Part shown: positions 7,532 to 12,783 of the stretch, piece by piece
How positions within the stretch are numbered: the stretch's first letter is position 1
How the letters are laid out: every line of letters begins with the position of its first letter
From: Clostridia bacterium
Lineage (GTDB): Bacteria; Bacillota_A; Clostridia; Christensenellales; Aristaeellaceae
Direction of reading: 5' to 3'
NCBI GenBank assembly: GCA_017430945.1
Contig: JAFRMB010000037.1
Span: 1-12,783 of the forward strand
Length of the DNA: 12,783 nucleotides
Position numbers and translations under genes: made by a program
Notes under the pieces: model-generated
What the model was told of the DNA's origin: nothing
Database searches by the model: none
The model's input: the letters and a program-made list of their open reading frames with translations, nothing else

Positions 7532-7624
7532 AGCTGCCACCTCTTTCTCTGTCGTGTCGGCGCCGCGGACGGGGCGGCTCAGGGTCCGGCGATGTCCGGG
7601 CCGGAAGAGCGATCTCTCCACTTC

Positions 7625-7653
7625 AGTATACCGCAAACCGGCGGCCTTTGCAA
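7625..7653 (-). promoter_or_regulatory. Promoter of preA
   Basis: Reading the minus strand, TTGCAA (7653-7648) and TATACT (7630-7625) are 17 bp apart. The predicted transcript starts near 7618 and has a leader of about 87 nt before the GTG start. The -10 is 5/6 and the -35 is 4/6 to consensus. It lies back to back with the DUF4342 promoter, leaving about 55 bp between the two -35 boxes. Confidence 0.6.
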
Positions 7654-7681
7654 TAGCTGCGCATGAAAGGGAAACAATGCG

Positions 7682-7702
7682 ATTCTAATCCCATTCTAAT
7701 CC
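7682..7702 (+). promoter_or_regulatory. Direct repeat ATTCTAATCC x2, 11-bp period (putative regulator site)
   Basis: Two identical 10-base units (7682-7691 and 7693-7702) are offset by 11 bases, about one helical turn, and end 7 bases before the -35 of the DUF4342 promoter. Tandem half-sites at 10-11 bp spacing directly upstream of -35 are the standard layout for OmpR/PhoB-family activators, and such a regulator is encoded 700 bases downstream. Binding by that regulator is an inference. Confidence 0.5.
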
Positions 7703-7709
7703 ACTTTTC

Positions 7710-7737
7710 TTGTCATTTCATCTCGCGGCGTTATAAT
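7710..7737 (+). promoter_or_regulatory. Promoter of the DUF4342/two-component operon
   Basis: TTGTCA (7710-7715, 5/6) and TATAAT (7732-7737, 6/6) are separated by 16 bp. The ATG at 7736 lies inside the -10 box and so cannot be a translation start. The predicted leader is about 58 nt. Confidence 0.78.
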
Positions 7738-7801
7738 GACACCGTCAACAGGACAAAACGACCGACGGCCGATGGGCCGCGGGATACAGGAGGTAAAAAC
7801 C

Positions 7802-8302
7802 ATGACGAATTATGAGATGACCGAGAAGCTCTCCGAGAAGATGGGCGTCACCATGGAGGAGGCCAAGACGGCCCTGGAGGCCTGCGACTGGGACATGCTG
7901 GACGCGGCGCTGCTGCTGGAAAAGGAGCACGGCGGCGGGAACGGCCCCTACACCACCCGGAAATCGATCGAAGAGGACGCGCCCCGGAAGGGACATCGCG
8001 GCGCCATCTCCGGGATCGGCAGCCTGCTTCGGAAGCTGGTGGCGCTGGGAAACCGCAACCGCTTCGAGGTGCGCCGCAAGGGCGAGGACAGCCTGGTGCT
8101 GGACATGCCGGTGACGGTCATGGTGCTGCTGCTGCTGCTGGCCTTCTGGGTGTGCGTGCCGCTTCTGGTGATCGGCCTGTTCGCCGGGTTCCACTACAGC
8201 TTCAGCGGCGCGGAGCTCGGCCGCGAGGGCATCAACCACGCGATGGACAAGGCCGCCGAGGCCGCGGACAAGGTGATGGACGAGATCCGCAAAGAGGATT
8301 GA
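7802..8302 (+). CDS. DUF4342-type membrane protein with UBA-like N-terminus
   Basis: A 166-residue protein; a CAGGAGGT ribosome site lies about 7 nt before the ATG. Residues 1-45 look like a three-helix UBA/TS-N-type domain (EKLSEKMGVTMEEAKTALEA, then CDWDMLDAALLLE), as seen in elongation factor Ts and DUF4342 proteins. A basic, Gly-rich linker follows, then an RFEVRRKGEDSLVLDMPVTV strand segment and one or two closely spaced membrane spans (about residues 100-130, VMVLLLLLAFWVCVPLLVIG). The last 30 residues form a charged amphipathic helix (HAMDKAAEAADKVMDEIRKE). The molecular function of this family is not established. It precedes a response-regulator/kinase pair, and its stop codon overlaps the -35 of a promoter for that pair. 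A role in envelope sensing or as a target of the two-component system is inference. Confidence 0.82.
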   Translation: MTNYEMTEKLSEKMGVTMEEAKTALEACDWDMLDAALLLEKEHGGGNGPYTTRKSIEEDAPRKGHRGAISGIGSLLRKLVALGNRNRFEVRRKGEDSLVLDMPVTVMVLLLLLAFWVCVPLLVIGLFAGFHYSFSGAELGREGINHAMDKAAEAADKVMDEIRKED

Positions 8303-8327
8303 CAGGCGGCCCGAACAGGGCTATAGT
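8299..8327 (+). promoter_or_regulatory. Internal promoter for the response regulator/kinase genes
   Basis: A consensus TTGACA (8299-8304) overlaps the TGA stop of the DUF4342 gene, and TATAGT (8322-8327, 5/6) follows after exactly 17 bp. The regulator and kinase can therefore be expressed without the upstream gene. Confidence 0.75.
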
Positions 8328-8352
8328 GGAGACAGCGCGGCCCGCTGTCTCC
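8328..8352. promoter_or_regulatory. 10-bp perfect inverted repeat over the predicted start point
   Basis: GGAGACAGCG (8328-8337) and CGCTGTCTCC (8343-8352) form a perfect inverted repeat around the 5-nt spacer CGGCC, starting one base after the -10 box. It could be an operator covering the transcription start or, for transcripts from the upstream promoter, a hairpin after the DUF4342 stop. There is no T-run, so termination is unlikely. Confidence 0.5.
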
Positions 8353-8405
8353 CATCTGCGCAGGCGGCGCGCCGTGAGATTCCCTTCGGACGGGAGAGGA
8401 TGCAG

Positions 8406-9083
8406 ATGGCGGACAGGATACTGATCGTGGAGGACGAGGTGAAGCTCGCGCGATTCGTCGAGCTGGAGCTCACCCACGAGGGGTACGCGGTGGACAAGGC
8501 GACGGACGGCCGCGACGGGCTGGAGATGATGACGTCCGGCGACTACGACCTGGTGCTGCTGGACATCATGCTGCCGGGGCTCAACGGGCTCGAGGTGCTG
8601 CGCCGCGCCCGCCGCAGCGTGGACACGCCGGTGATCATGCTCACCGCGCGGGACACGGTGATGGACAAGGTGACGGGCCTGGACATGGGCGCGGAGGACT
8701 ACGTGACCAAGCCCTTCGAGATCGAAGAGCTGCTGGCGCGCATCCGGGCGTGCCTGCGCAAGTCCGCCAAACGGGAAGCGCCGGCCCAGACGCTCGCGGT
8801 GGGGCCGCTTTCGATGGACATCGGCCGGCACACGGTGACCTGCCAGGGCCAGGGCGTGGAGCTGACGCACCGGGAGTTCGAGCTGCTCAGGATCCTCATG
8901 GAGAACCGGGGCATCGTCATGAGCCGCAACGCGCTGATGGAGCGCGCATGGGGCTATGATTATATGGGCGAGACGAACATCGTGGACGTGTACATCCGAT
9001 ACCTGCGCGGCAAGCTGGACGACGCCTTCGGGCTCAAGCTGATCCAGACCGTGCGGGGCGTCGGCTACGTGCTCCGCGAGTGA
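8406..9083 (+). CDS. OmpR/PhoB-family response regulator
   Basis: A 225-residue cytoplasmic transcription factor. ATG 8406 is preferred because GGAGAGG (8393-8399) sits 6 nt upstream; the ATG at 8400 directly abuts that site. The receiver domain has the acidic pair E9/D10, phosphoacceptor D53 (VLLDIMLPGLNGLEVLRRAR), T80 (VIMLTARD) and K102 (DYVTKPFEIEELLARIRACL). The C-terminal winged-helix domain runs from about residue 130, with LTHREFELLRILMENRG, the recognition-helix region ETNIVDVYIRYLRGKLD, and the ending TVRGVGYVLRE. All switch residues are intact, so normal phosphorelay is expected, with the sensor kinase 70 bases downstream as partner. The stimulus and regulon are not apparent from the sequence. 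Confidence 0.94.
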   Translation: MADRILIVEDEVKLARFVELELTHEGYAVDKATDGRDGLEMMTSGDYDLVLLDIMLPGLNGLEVLRRARRSVDTPVIMLTARDTVMDKVTGLDMGAEDYVTKPFEIEELLARIRACLRKSAKREAPAQTLAVGPLSMDIGRHTVTCQGQGVELTHREFELLRILMENRGIVMSRNALMERAWGYDYMGETNIVDVYIRYLRGKLDDAFGLKLIQTVRGVGYVLRE

Positions 9084-9153
9084 CGGGGACGATGCCATGA
9101 GGCGCCGCGCCGAAGGCGGCGCACAAAGAGATATGTCACGGGAGGGCGCGCCG

Positions 9154-10452
9154 ATGAACGTCAACCGGCGGGTGAATTCGATCGCGCGGCGGATCGCGCA
9201 CAGGTGGCAGTGGAAGAAGCTGTGGCTGCTGCTGCTGGTGAACGCGGCGGCGGCCCTGGTGTGCGCGGCGGCGTGGCTCTACGCCCAGGAGACCGCGGTC
9301 ACCGGCGCCTTCGCGGGCTGGCGGCTGCCCCGCAGCCTGACCGCGGACGCGGCGCTGAAGGGCGCGGCGTGGCTGCGCTCGCTGACCTACAGCTTCGAAT
9401 GGGCGGGGACGACGCACAGCGTGGCCCTGCTGCCGCTCATCCGGCTGATGTCGCTGTTCGGCCGCCCGCTGCTGATCGCGGAGGGCGTGCTCTGGCTGCT
9501 CGGCTTTTTGGGCGGCAAGCGCAGCGCGCGGCGGATGCTCCGGCCGATCGACCGCATCGCGGAGACCGCTCAGCGCCTCTCCGACGCGGCATCGTCGCGC
9601 CCCTCGCACGACGAGGCGCGCTTTCACGACCTGGAGCACGCCATCGAACAGATCGACATCGGCGACCGGCTCTCCACCGGCGACAAGGACCTGAAGGGGC
9701 TGGAGGACGCCATCAACGACATGCTCGCCCGCATGCACGCCGCCTACCGGCAGCAGGCGCAGTTCGTGTCGGACGCCTCCCACGAGCTCAGGACGCCGAT
9801 CGCCGTCATACAGGGCTACGCGGGCATGCTGGACCGCTGGGGCAAGACGGACCCGCAGGTGCTGGAGGAGTCCATCGCCGCCATCAGGACCGAGGCGGAT
9901 CACATGAAGGCCCTGGTGGAGCAGCTGCTGTTCCTGGCCCGCGGCGACAACGACCGCCAGCCCCTTTCGCCCGAGGACATGGACCTGTCCGGGATGATGG
10001 CCGAGGTGCTGGAGGAATACCGCATGATCGACCAGGCCCACACCTGGCGGCAGGGGCGGCTCGACCCCGCGCCGGTGCACGCGGACCCGGCGCTGATCAA
10101 GCAGGCCGCGCGGGTGCTGATCGACAACGCGATGCGCTACTCGCCCGAAGGCGGCGCCATCCGCATCAGCGCCGGGACCGACGACGGCCAGGCCTGGTTC
10201 GAGATCCAGGACAACGGCATCGGCATCGACGCGGCGGACGTGCCGCACATATTCGATCGCTTCTTCCAGGCCGATCCCGCGCGCCGCAGCGGCGGCACCG
10301 GGCTCGGGCTCTCCATCGCGCGCTGGATCGTCGAGCGCCACGACGGCTGCTTCGAGGTCACGAGCCGCCCGGGACTGGGCACCCGCATCCGCGTGCTGCT
10401 GCCGCTGCGCAAGGACGGGGAAGCCGAAGCGACGCGCGGGAAGTCGATCTGA
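9154..10452 (+). CDS. Membrane sensor histidine kinase (HisKA/HATPase)
   Basis: A 432-residue kinase partner of the preceding regulator. ATG 9154 is chosen for its GGAGGG ribosome site (9141-9146) 7 nt upstream; in-frame ATGs at 9097 and 9133 lack good sites. TM1 is about residues 22-44 (LWLLLLVNAAAALVCAAAWLY), followed by a ~50-residue external loop with no recognised sensor fold. TM2 spans about 91-116 and leads into a HAMP-like linker (RRMLRPIDRIAETAQRLSDA). The phospho-accepting His is H210 in SDASHELRTPIAVIQGYAGM. ATP-binding boxes: N325 (LIDNAMRYSPEGG), DNGIGID, IFDRFFQADPARRSGGTG and LGLSIARWIVERH. The last codons (K-S-I-stop) lie inside the left copy of a dispersed repeat, so the native C-terminus may have been replaced. 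Confidence 0.93.
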   Translation: MNVNRRVNSIARRIAHRWQWKKLWLLLLVNAAAALVCAAAWLYAQETAVTGAFAGWRLPRSLTADAALKGAAWLRSLTYSFEWAGTTHSVALLPLIRLMSLFGRPLLIAEGVLWLLGFLGGKRSARRMLRPIDRIAETAQRLSDAASSRPSHDEARFHDLEHAIEQIDIGDRLSTGDKDLKGLEDAINDMLARMHAAYRQQAQFVSDASHELRTPIAVIQGYAGMLDRWGKTDPQVLEESIAAIRTEADHMKALVEQLLFLARGDNDRQPLSPEDMDLSGMMAEVLEEYRMIDQAHTWRQGRLDPAPVHADPALIKQAARVLIDNAMRYSPEGGAIRISAGTDDGQAWFEIQDNGIGIDAADVPHIFDRFFQADPARRSGGTGLGLSIARWIVERHDGCFEVTSRPGLGTRIRVLLPLRKDGEAEATRGKSI

Positions 10453-10581
10453 GGCGGCGGCGCACCCGGTGGGGCAGCGAGGGGTATATGCGCATGAAAC
10501 ATGTGGAGACAACGGCCGGTCACGCCTTTGCGGCGGACCTGCCGGACTTCATATCCGGAGCCTGCCGAAGGATCCGCGCAT
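10441..10581 (+). repeat. Dispersed direct repeat, left copy (L)
   Basis: This 141-base segment recurs downstream at 12297-12499. The first 27 bases (AAGTCGATCTGA.GCGGCGG onward) differ at one position. The next 114 align without gaps to 12386-12499 with about 33 differences by hand count, giving ~76% identity overall. L is the more GC-rich copy. It covers the last three codons and stop of the sensor kinase. A frame can be read across it on the minus strand (e.g. MFHAHIPLAAPPGA against VFHAHVFLVAPLGA in the other copy), but changes fall about equally on all three codon positions over 22 codons, so it does not look like a conserved protein. Confidence 0.8.
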
Positions 10582-10929
10582 GGCGGTCGGCGGCGCCCTT
10601 CCGTTGGATGAATCGATCCATGATCTCTCTCTGTATCTTTATCCCCTCCGATCATCATTTCACACCGTTTGCGTTTATCATAGGAGTTTTGTAGAGGTAC
10701 ATGCGTTTTTCATATGATTTTCGCAATGCTATTGTGAAGACGAGAAGACAACACATCTTGGCAGACGGCTGTCAAGGCTGTTTGTACGGTCACAAACACT
10801 TCAGGCATGGTATCTGCTTCCGGCCTTCATCATACCTGAACATCGACATATGATTTTAATATATCAATTTTGCAAAACGAATTGCCTCAAAAACACAAAA
10901 CACAAATCATCAAAAATGCAAATCGATCG
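10582..10929. other. AT-rich intergenic stretch upstream of the ATPase cassette
   Basis: Between the left repeat and the ATPase promoter the base composition drops sharply compared with all upstream genes. A-rich runs (AAAACACAAAACACAAATC, about 10889-10910) precede the promoter and could act as an UP-like or bent element. Apart from one short weak ORF (10701-10853) I see no gene, terminator or structured RNA that I can name here. The composition change suggests foreign DNA. Confidence 0.6.
10701..10853 (+). pseudogene. Possible 50-codon remnant with transposase-like start
   Basis: An ATG at 10701 opens a 50-residue frame beginning MRFSYDFRNAIVKTRR, preceded by AGAGGT (10693-10698) with only 2 nt spacing. 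The opening resembles the M-R-Y/F-S-Y-E-F-K pattern at the start of some helix-turn-helix transposase OrfA proteins. The remainder (Cys/His-rich, ending YLNIDI) does not look like one. It may be a decayed fragment or chance; I would not annotate it as an active gene. Confidence 0.25.
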
Positions 10930-10958
10930 TTGACCGGACACAGAAAAAAGGGTATAAT
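10930..10958 (+). promoter_or_regulatory. Promoter of the AAA ATPase gene
   Basis: TTGACC (10930-10935, 5/6) and TATAAT (10953-10958, 6/6) are separated by 17 bp, with an A-rich stretch upstream. Predicted start is near 10965, giving a short leader of ~27 nt. The cassette therefore carries its own strong constitutive-type promoter. Confidence 0.82.
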
Positions 10959-10991
10959 CAGAGTGGATATTATCTCCCGGAGGGATCTGCT

Positions 10992-12284
10992 GTGCCGGAA
11001 TACTTGCCAAGAGTTATAGACAAAGAACTCGCCTTAAGGCTCGAAGCTTTCGGCGCAACGTTGATCGTTGGGCCGAAGTGGTGCGGAAAAACCACGACGG
11101 GAGAGCAACAGGCAAAAAGCATTTTGAGGATGCAAGACCCTGATCGCCGAGAGGGATATATGGCTACGGCCAACACAAAGCCATCTTTGCTCCTCCGCGG
11201 AGAAAACCCTCGTCTGATCGACGAGTGGCAGGTCGCCCCCGTGTTGTGGGATGCCGTTCGCACGGCGGTCGATCAGCGGCAGGAGGAAGGACTGTTTATT
11301 CTGACCGGTTCGACGTCTGTGGACAACAGCAGGATCATGCACTCCGGCACCGGACGGATCTCCCGCATGAAAATGTATCCCATGAGCCTGTTCGAATCGA
11401 AGGAATCCAACGGCAGTATTTCTCTGAGATCCTTGTTCAGCGATCCATCTTTGGACATTGACGGGATCACATCGGATCTGACGGTCGAGGGACTGATCTT
11501 TGCAGCCTGCCGCGGCGGTTGGCCGGGAGCGATGCGCAGGAAGAGCGATGCCGCCAGGCTTCTGATCGCCCGCGACTATATCAACAACATCTGCGAGTCG
11601 GATATCTCCACAGTGGATGGGGTCCAGCGGAATCCCGCATGGACGAACATGATCCTGCGCTCCTATGCACGAAATATCTCGACGCTTGCCAAGAAGACAA
11701 ACATCTTCAAGGATGTTTCCGCCAATGCGGACAGCATGACCTCGGCCACGATGGACAATTACCTGAACGCATTGGAAAAGCTCTTCGTGATCGAGGATAT
11801 CGAGGCCTGGTGCCCGGCAATCCGCTCCGCAACGGTGATACGCTCCGGCAAAAAGCGTGAGTTTACCGACCCTTCTATCGCCGTTGCCGCAATGGGCTTG
11901 ACGCCTGAATACCTGCAGACCGATCTTAAGACTTTCGGTTTCATCTTTGAATGCCTCTGCATTCGGGATCTGAAGGTCTATTCACAGGCGCTCGGCGGAA
12001 AGCTGTCCTACTATCATGACCGTTATGACCTTGAAGCCGATGCCGTCCTCCATCTGGATGACGGTCGCTACGCGCTGATCGAGTTCAAGCTGGGCAGCAA
12101 AGAAATAGAAGAAGGTGCGACCCATCTTCTTCAGCTCAAACAGCTTATCAAGAGACACAATGAGGAAGAGACACAGGTTCCTCTCCGCGAGCCGGATCTG
12201 CTCATGGTCATCACCGGCGGTGAAATGGCCTATACGAGAGAAGACGGGGTCAAGATCATCCCGATCGGGACGTTGAGGGACTGA
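10992..12284 (+). CDS. AAA-type ATPase with C-terminal PD-(D/E)XK-like domain (AAA_14/DUF4143 type)
   Basis: A 430-residue cytoplasmic protein; GTG start with GGAGGG (10979-10984) 7 nt upstream. The N-terminal ATPase has Walker A GPKWCGKT (27-34), Walker B PRLIDEWQ (D77/E78) and a sensor-1 strand LFILTGSTS near 101-109, as in AAA_14 proteins. The middle is helical (YINNICESDISTVDGVQRNP) with a winged-helix-like segment (SATMDNYLNALEKLFVIEDI). The C-terminus has E348-A-D350 followed by ALIEFKLGS with E364 and K366, the arrangement of a PD-(D/E)XK nuclease-like fold with its acidic and lysine residues intact. Such proteins are common, often transferred between genomes, and their role is unknown. 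It is a single-gene unit, less GC-rich than its neighbours and bracketed by direct repeats, so recent acquisition is likely. Confidence 0.88.
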   Translation: MPEYLPRVIDKELALRLEAFGATLIVGPKWCGKTTTGEQQAKSILRMQDPDRREGYMATANTKPSLLLRGENPRLIDEWQVAPVLWDAVRTAVDQRQEEGLFILTGSTSVDNSRIMHSGTGRISRMKMYPMSLFESKESNGSISLRSLFSDPSLDIDGITSDLTVEGLIFAACRGGWPGAMRRKSDAARLLIARDYINNICESDISTVDGVQRNPAWTNMILRSYARNISTLAKKTNIFKDVSANADSMTSATMDNYLNALEKLFVIEDIEAWCPAIRSATVIRSGKKREFTDPSIAVAAMGLTPEYLQTDLKTFGFIFECLCIRDLKVYSQALGGKLSYYHDRYDLEADAVLHLDDGRYALIEFKLGSKEIEEGATHLLQLKQLIKRHNEEETQVPLREPDLLMVITGGEMAYTREDGVKIIPIGTLRD

Positions 12285-12296
12285 ACGAAGCGTGAG

Positions 12297-12499
12297 AAGT
12301 CGATCTGACGCGGCGGCGCACCCGAGCCACCGGCGCCTTTCCCGATAGCCGTTCCGCGCCGGACCGCGACGCGCGGCCGGCACCCAGTGGGGCAACAAGA
12401 AATACATGAGCATGAAACACTTGGAGACGCTGGCTGATCACGCCCATGTGGCGGGTTGATCGGACTTCATTTTCAGAGCCTGCTGAAAATTTTGCGCAT
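12297..12499 (+). repeat. Dispersed direct repeat, right copy (R) with 62-base insertion
   Basis: Same orientation as the copy at 10441-10581. It begins 12 bases after the ATPase stop. Bases 12324-12385 are absent from L and lie between two GCACCC hexamers (12318-12323 and 12380-12385), so either R gained a 62-base insertion or L lost it by slippage. R is AT-shifted relative to L. Its last part forms a perfect hairpin, ATTTTCAG (12469-12476) with CTGAAAAT (12483-12490). The end of R overlaps the first unit of a 40-base tandem duplication. Confidence 0.78.
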
Positions 12500-12555
12500 A
12501 ACTATTGACAGTACCGAGTCTGCTGATATTTTTGCGCATAACTATTGACAGTACC
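12476..12555 (+). repeat. Tandem duplication of a 40-base unit
   Basis: Units 12476-12515 and 12516-12555 are adjacent and match at 37 of 40 positions. The shared core is TTTTGCGCATAACTATTGAC, continuing AGTACC. Each contains a TTGACA, but neither is followed at 16-18 bp by a good -10, so promoter function is doubtful (TATTTT at 12527-12532 behind the first is weak). The 5' half of the first unit is also the tail of repeat R. Confidence 0.85.
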
Positions 12556-12591
12556 TTGATAACAGGACAAAGAGCCGTCCGCGTCCGCTAA

Positions 12592-12608
12592 GCGAGAAGT
12601 CGATATGA
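12592..12608 (+). repeat. Truncated third copy of the dispersed repeat (T)
   Basis: GCGAGAAGTCGATATGA repeats the start of R (GTGAGAAGTCGATCTGA, 12292-12308) with two changes. Similarity stops here, and the IS256-like left end begins a few bases later. It is consistent with insertion of the element into a third repeat copy. The match is short, so chance cannot be fully excluded. Confidence 0.5.
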
Positions 12609-12615
12609 TGAAAAG

Positions 12616-12783
12616 GAGGCTGTCTCAGAATGACCTATAACAAGAGCCTGTTCAAATTTTTCTGTAAAGAGGTATTGCGGACTGTGATAGAATAGAGAGA
12701 TTACAGGAGGCAAGACAATGGGCAGAAAGAGAGACAACGTGCTGAGTGAAGAGAAGCGGAACATCATCGGGCAGCTCATCGAG
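12616..12783 (+). mobile_element. Left end of an IS256-family insertion sequence (truncated by window)
   Basis: A terminal sequence GAGGCTGTCTCAGAATGACC starts near 12616, followed by an untranslated leader and a transposase start at 12718. GGCTGTCTC-type ends are common for clostridial IS elements of this kind. The exact boundary cannot be fixed because the right end and target duplication lie outside the window. An extended -10 (TGATAGAAT, 12685-12693) may drive the transposase. Confidence 0.62.
12718..12783 (+). CDS. IS256-family transposase, N-terminal 22 residues (3' end outside window)
   Basis: The ATG at 12718 has AGGAGG (12705-12710) 7 nt upstream. The visible sequence, MGRKRDNVLSEEKRN then IIGQLIE, matches the usual opening of IS256-family (mutator-type, DDE) transposases, in which a short basic start is followed by an EEK(R)NII..L/I-E helix. 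The catalytic domain is beyond the window, so intactness cannot be judged. Confidence 0.7.
   Translation, partial: MGRKRDNVLSEEKRNIIGQLIE

Noticed and set aside
7532..7636. Upstream extension of preA to an ATG at 7636
   Set aside because: The extra 35 residues are Arg-rich with no family match and no ribosome site, and the start would lie upstream of the predicted transcription start near 7618. GTG 7531 has AGAGGTGG at good spacing.
7736..7801. ATG 7736 as start of the DUF4342 protein
   Set aside because: The codon overlaps the TATAAT -10 box, so it would be upstream of the transcript; ATG 7802 has a strong ribosome site.
9136..10512. Long open frames in other readings of the sensor kinase region (minus strand, and plus strand 9204-10694)
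   Set aside because: Ala/Arg/Pro/Gly-rich translations without motifs; the kinase frame has complete catalytic boxes.
12256..12447. Minus-strand short ORFs across the repeat copies sharing an FHAH..LAAPxGA pattern
   Set aside because: Substitutions between copies are spread evenly over codon positions (about 5, 5 and 6 over 22 codons), so there is no sign of selection on a protein.
12505..12573. TTGACA in each 40-base unit as promoters for the IS transposase
   Set aside because: Only a weak TATTTT follows the first unit and nothing acceptable follows the second; both are also more than 100 bases from the transposase start.
10582..12615. CRISPR array or tRNA in the repeat-rich accessory region
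   Set aside because: There are only two tandem 40-base units with no spacers and no cas-like gene, and no cloverleaf-forming sequence was recognised.

Overview
The window looks like GC-rich chromosomal DNA from a Gram-positive, probably gut-associated Clostridia (Firmicutes) lineage. The basis is the strong AGGAGG-type ribosome sites, TTGACA/TATAAT promoters, an MglBAC-type sugar ABC operon, a PreA-type enzyme of clostridial form, an OmpR-type two-component pair and an IS256-type transposase start. The taxonomic call is an inference. No rRNA, tRNA or CRISPR array was seen.

Layout. (1) 2-1719: the C-terminal part of the DNA-repair ATPase SbcC, whose stop overlaps an ORF that carries only the C-terminal tail of a TRAP-transporter fused permease (a gene remnant). 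A clean intrinsic terminator follows at 1735-1768. (2) 1869-5919: a galactose/methyl-galactoside-type ABC operon, mglB-mglA-mglC, driven by an extended -10 promoter. Two large hairpins lie between mglB and mglA, and a 70-residue single-span membrane protein is translationally coupled to the end of mglC. A bidirectional-looking terminator hairpin at 5931-5968 separates this operon from the convergent next gene. (3) 6032-7653, minus strand: a dihydropyrimidine dehydrogenase PreA with an extra N-terminal cysteine-rich Fe-S domain of the PreT/DPD type. (4) 7682-10452: a DUF4342-type membrane protein with a UBA-like N-terminus, then an OmpR/PhoB-type response regulator and its sensor kinase. A 10-bp motif repeated at 11-bp period sits just upstream of the first promoter, the geometry used by OmpR-family regulators. 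A second promoter for the regulator overlaps the stop codon of the DUF4342 gene.

(5) 10441-12783: an accessory region that is visibly less GC-rich. A single AAA-type ATPase with a C-terminal PD-(D/E)XK-like domain (AAA_14/DUF4143 type) has its own strong promoter and is bracketed by two copies of a ~141-bp direct repeat (about 76% identical by hand count, ungapped except for a 62-bp insertion in the right copy). The left copy supplies the last three codons and the stop of the sensor kinase. The right copy runs into a tandem 40-bp duplication. The start of a third copy is cut off by the left end of an IS256-family element whose transposase begins at 12718 and leaves the window.

The first half is ordinary core metabolism. 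The best candidates for something undescribed are the repeat-bracketed ATPase/nuclease-like cassette, the repeat family itself, the DUF4342/two-component unit with its putative autoregulatory site, and the small membrane protein coupled to mglC.
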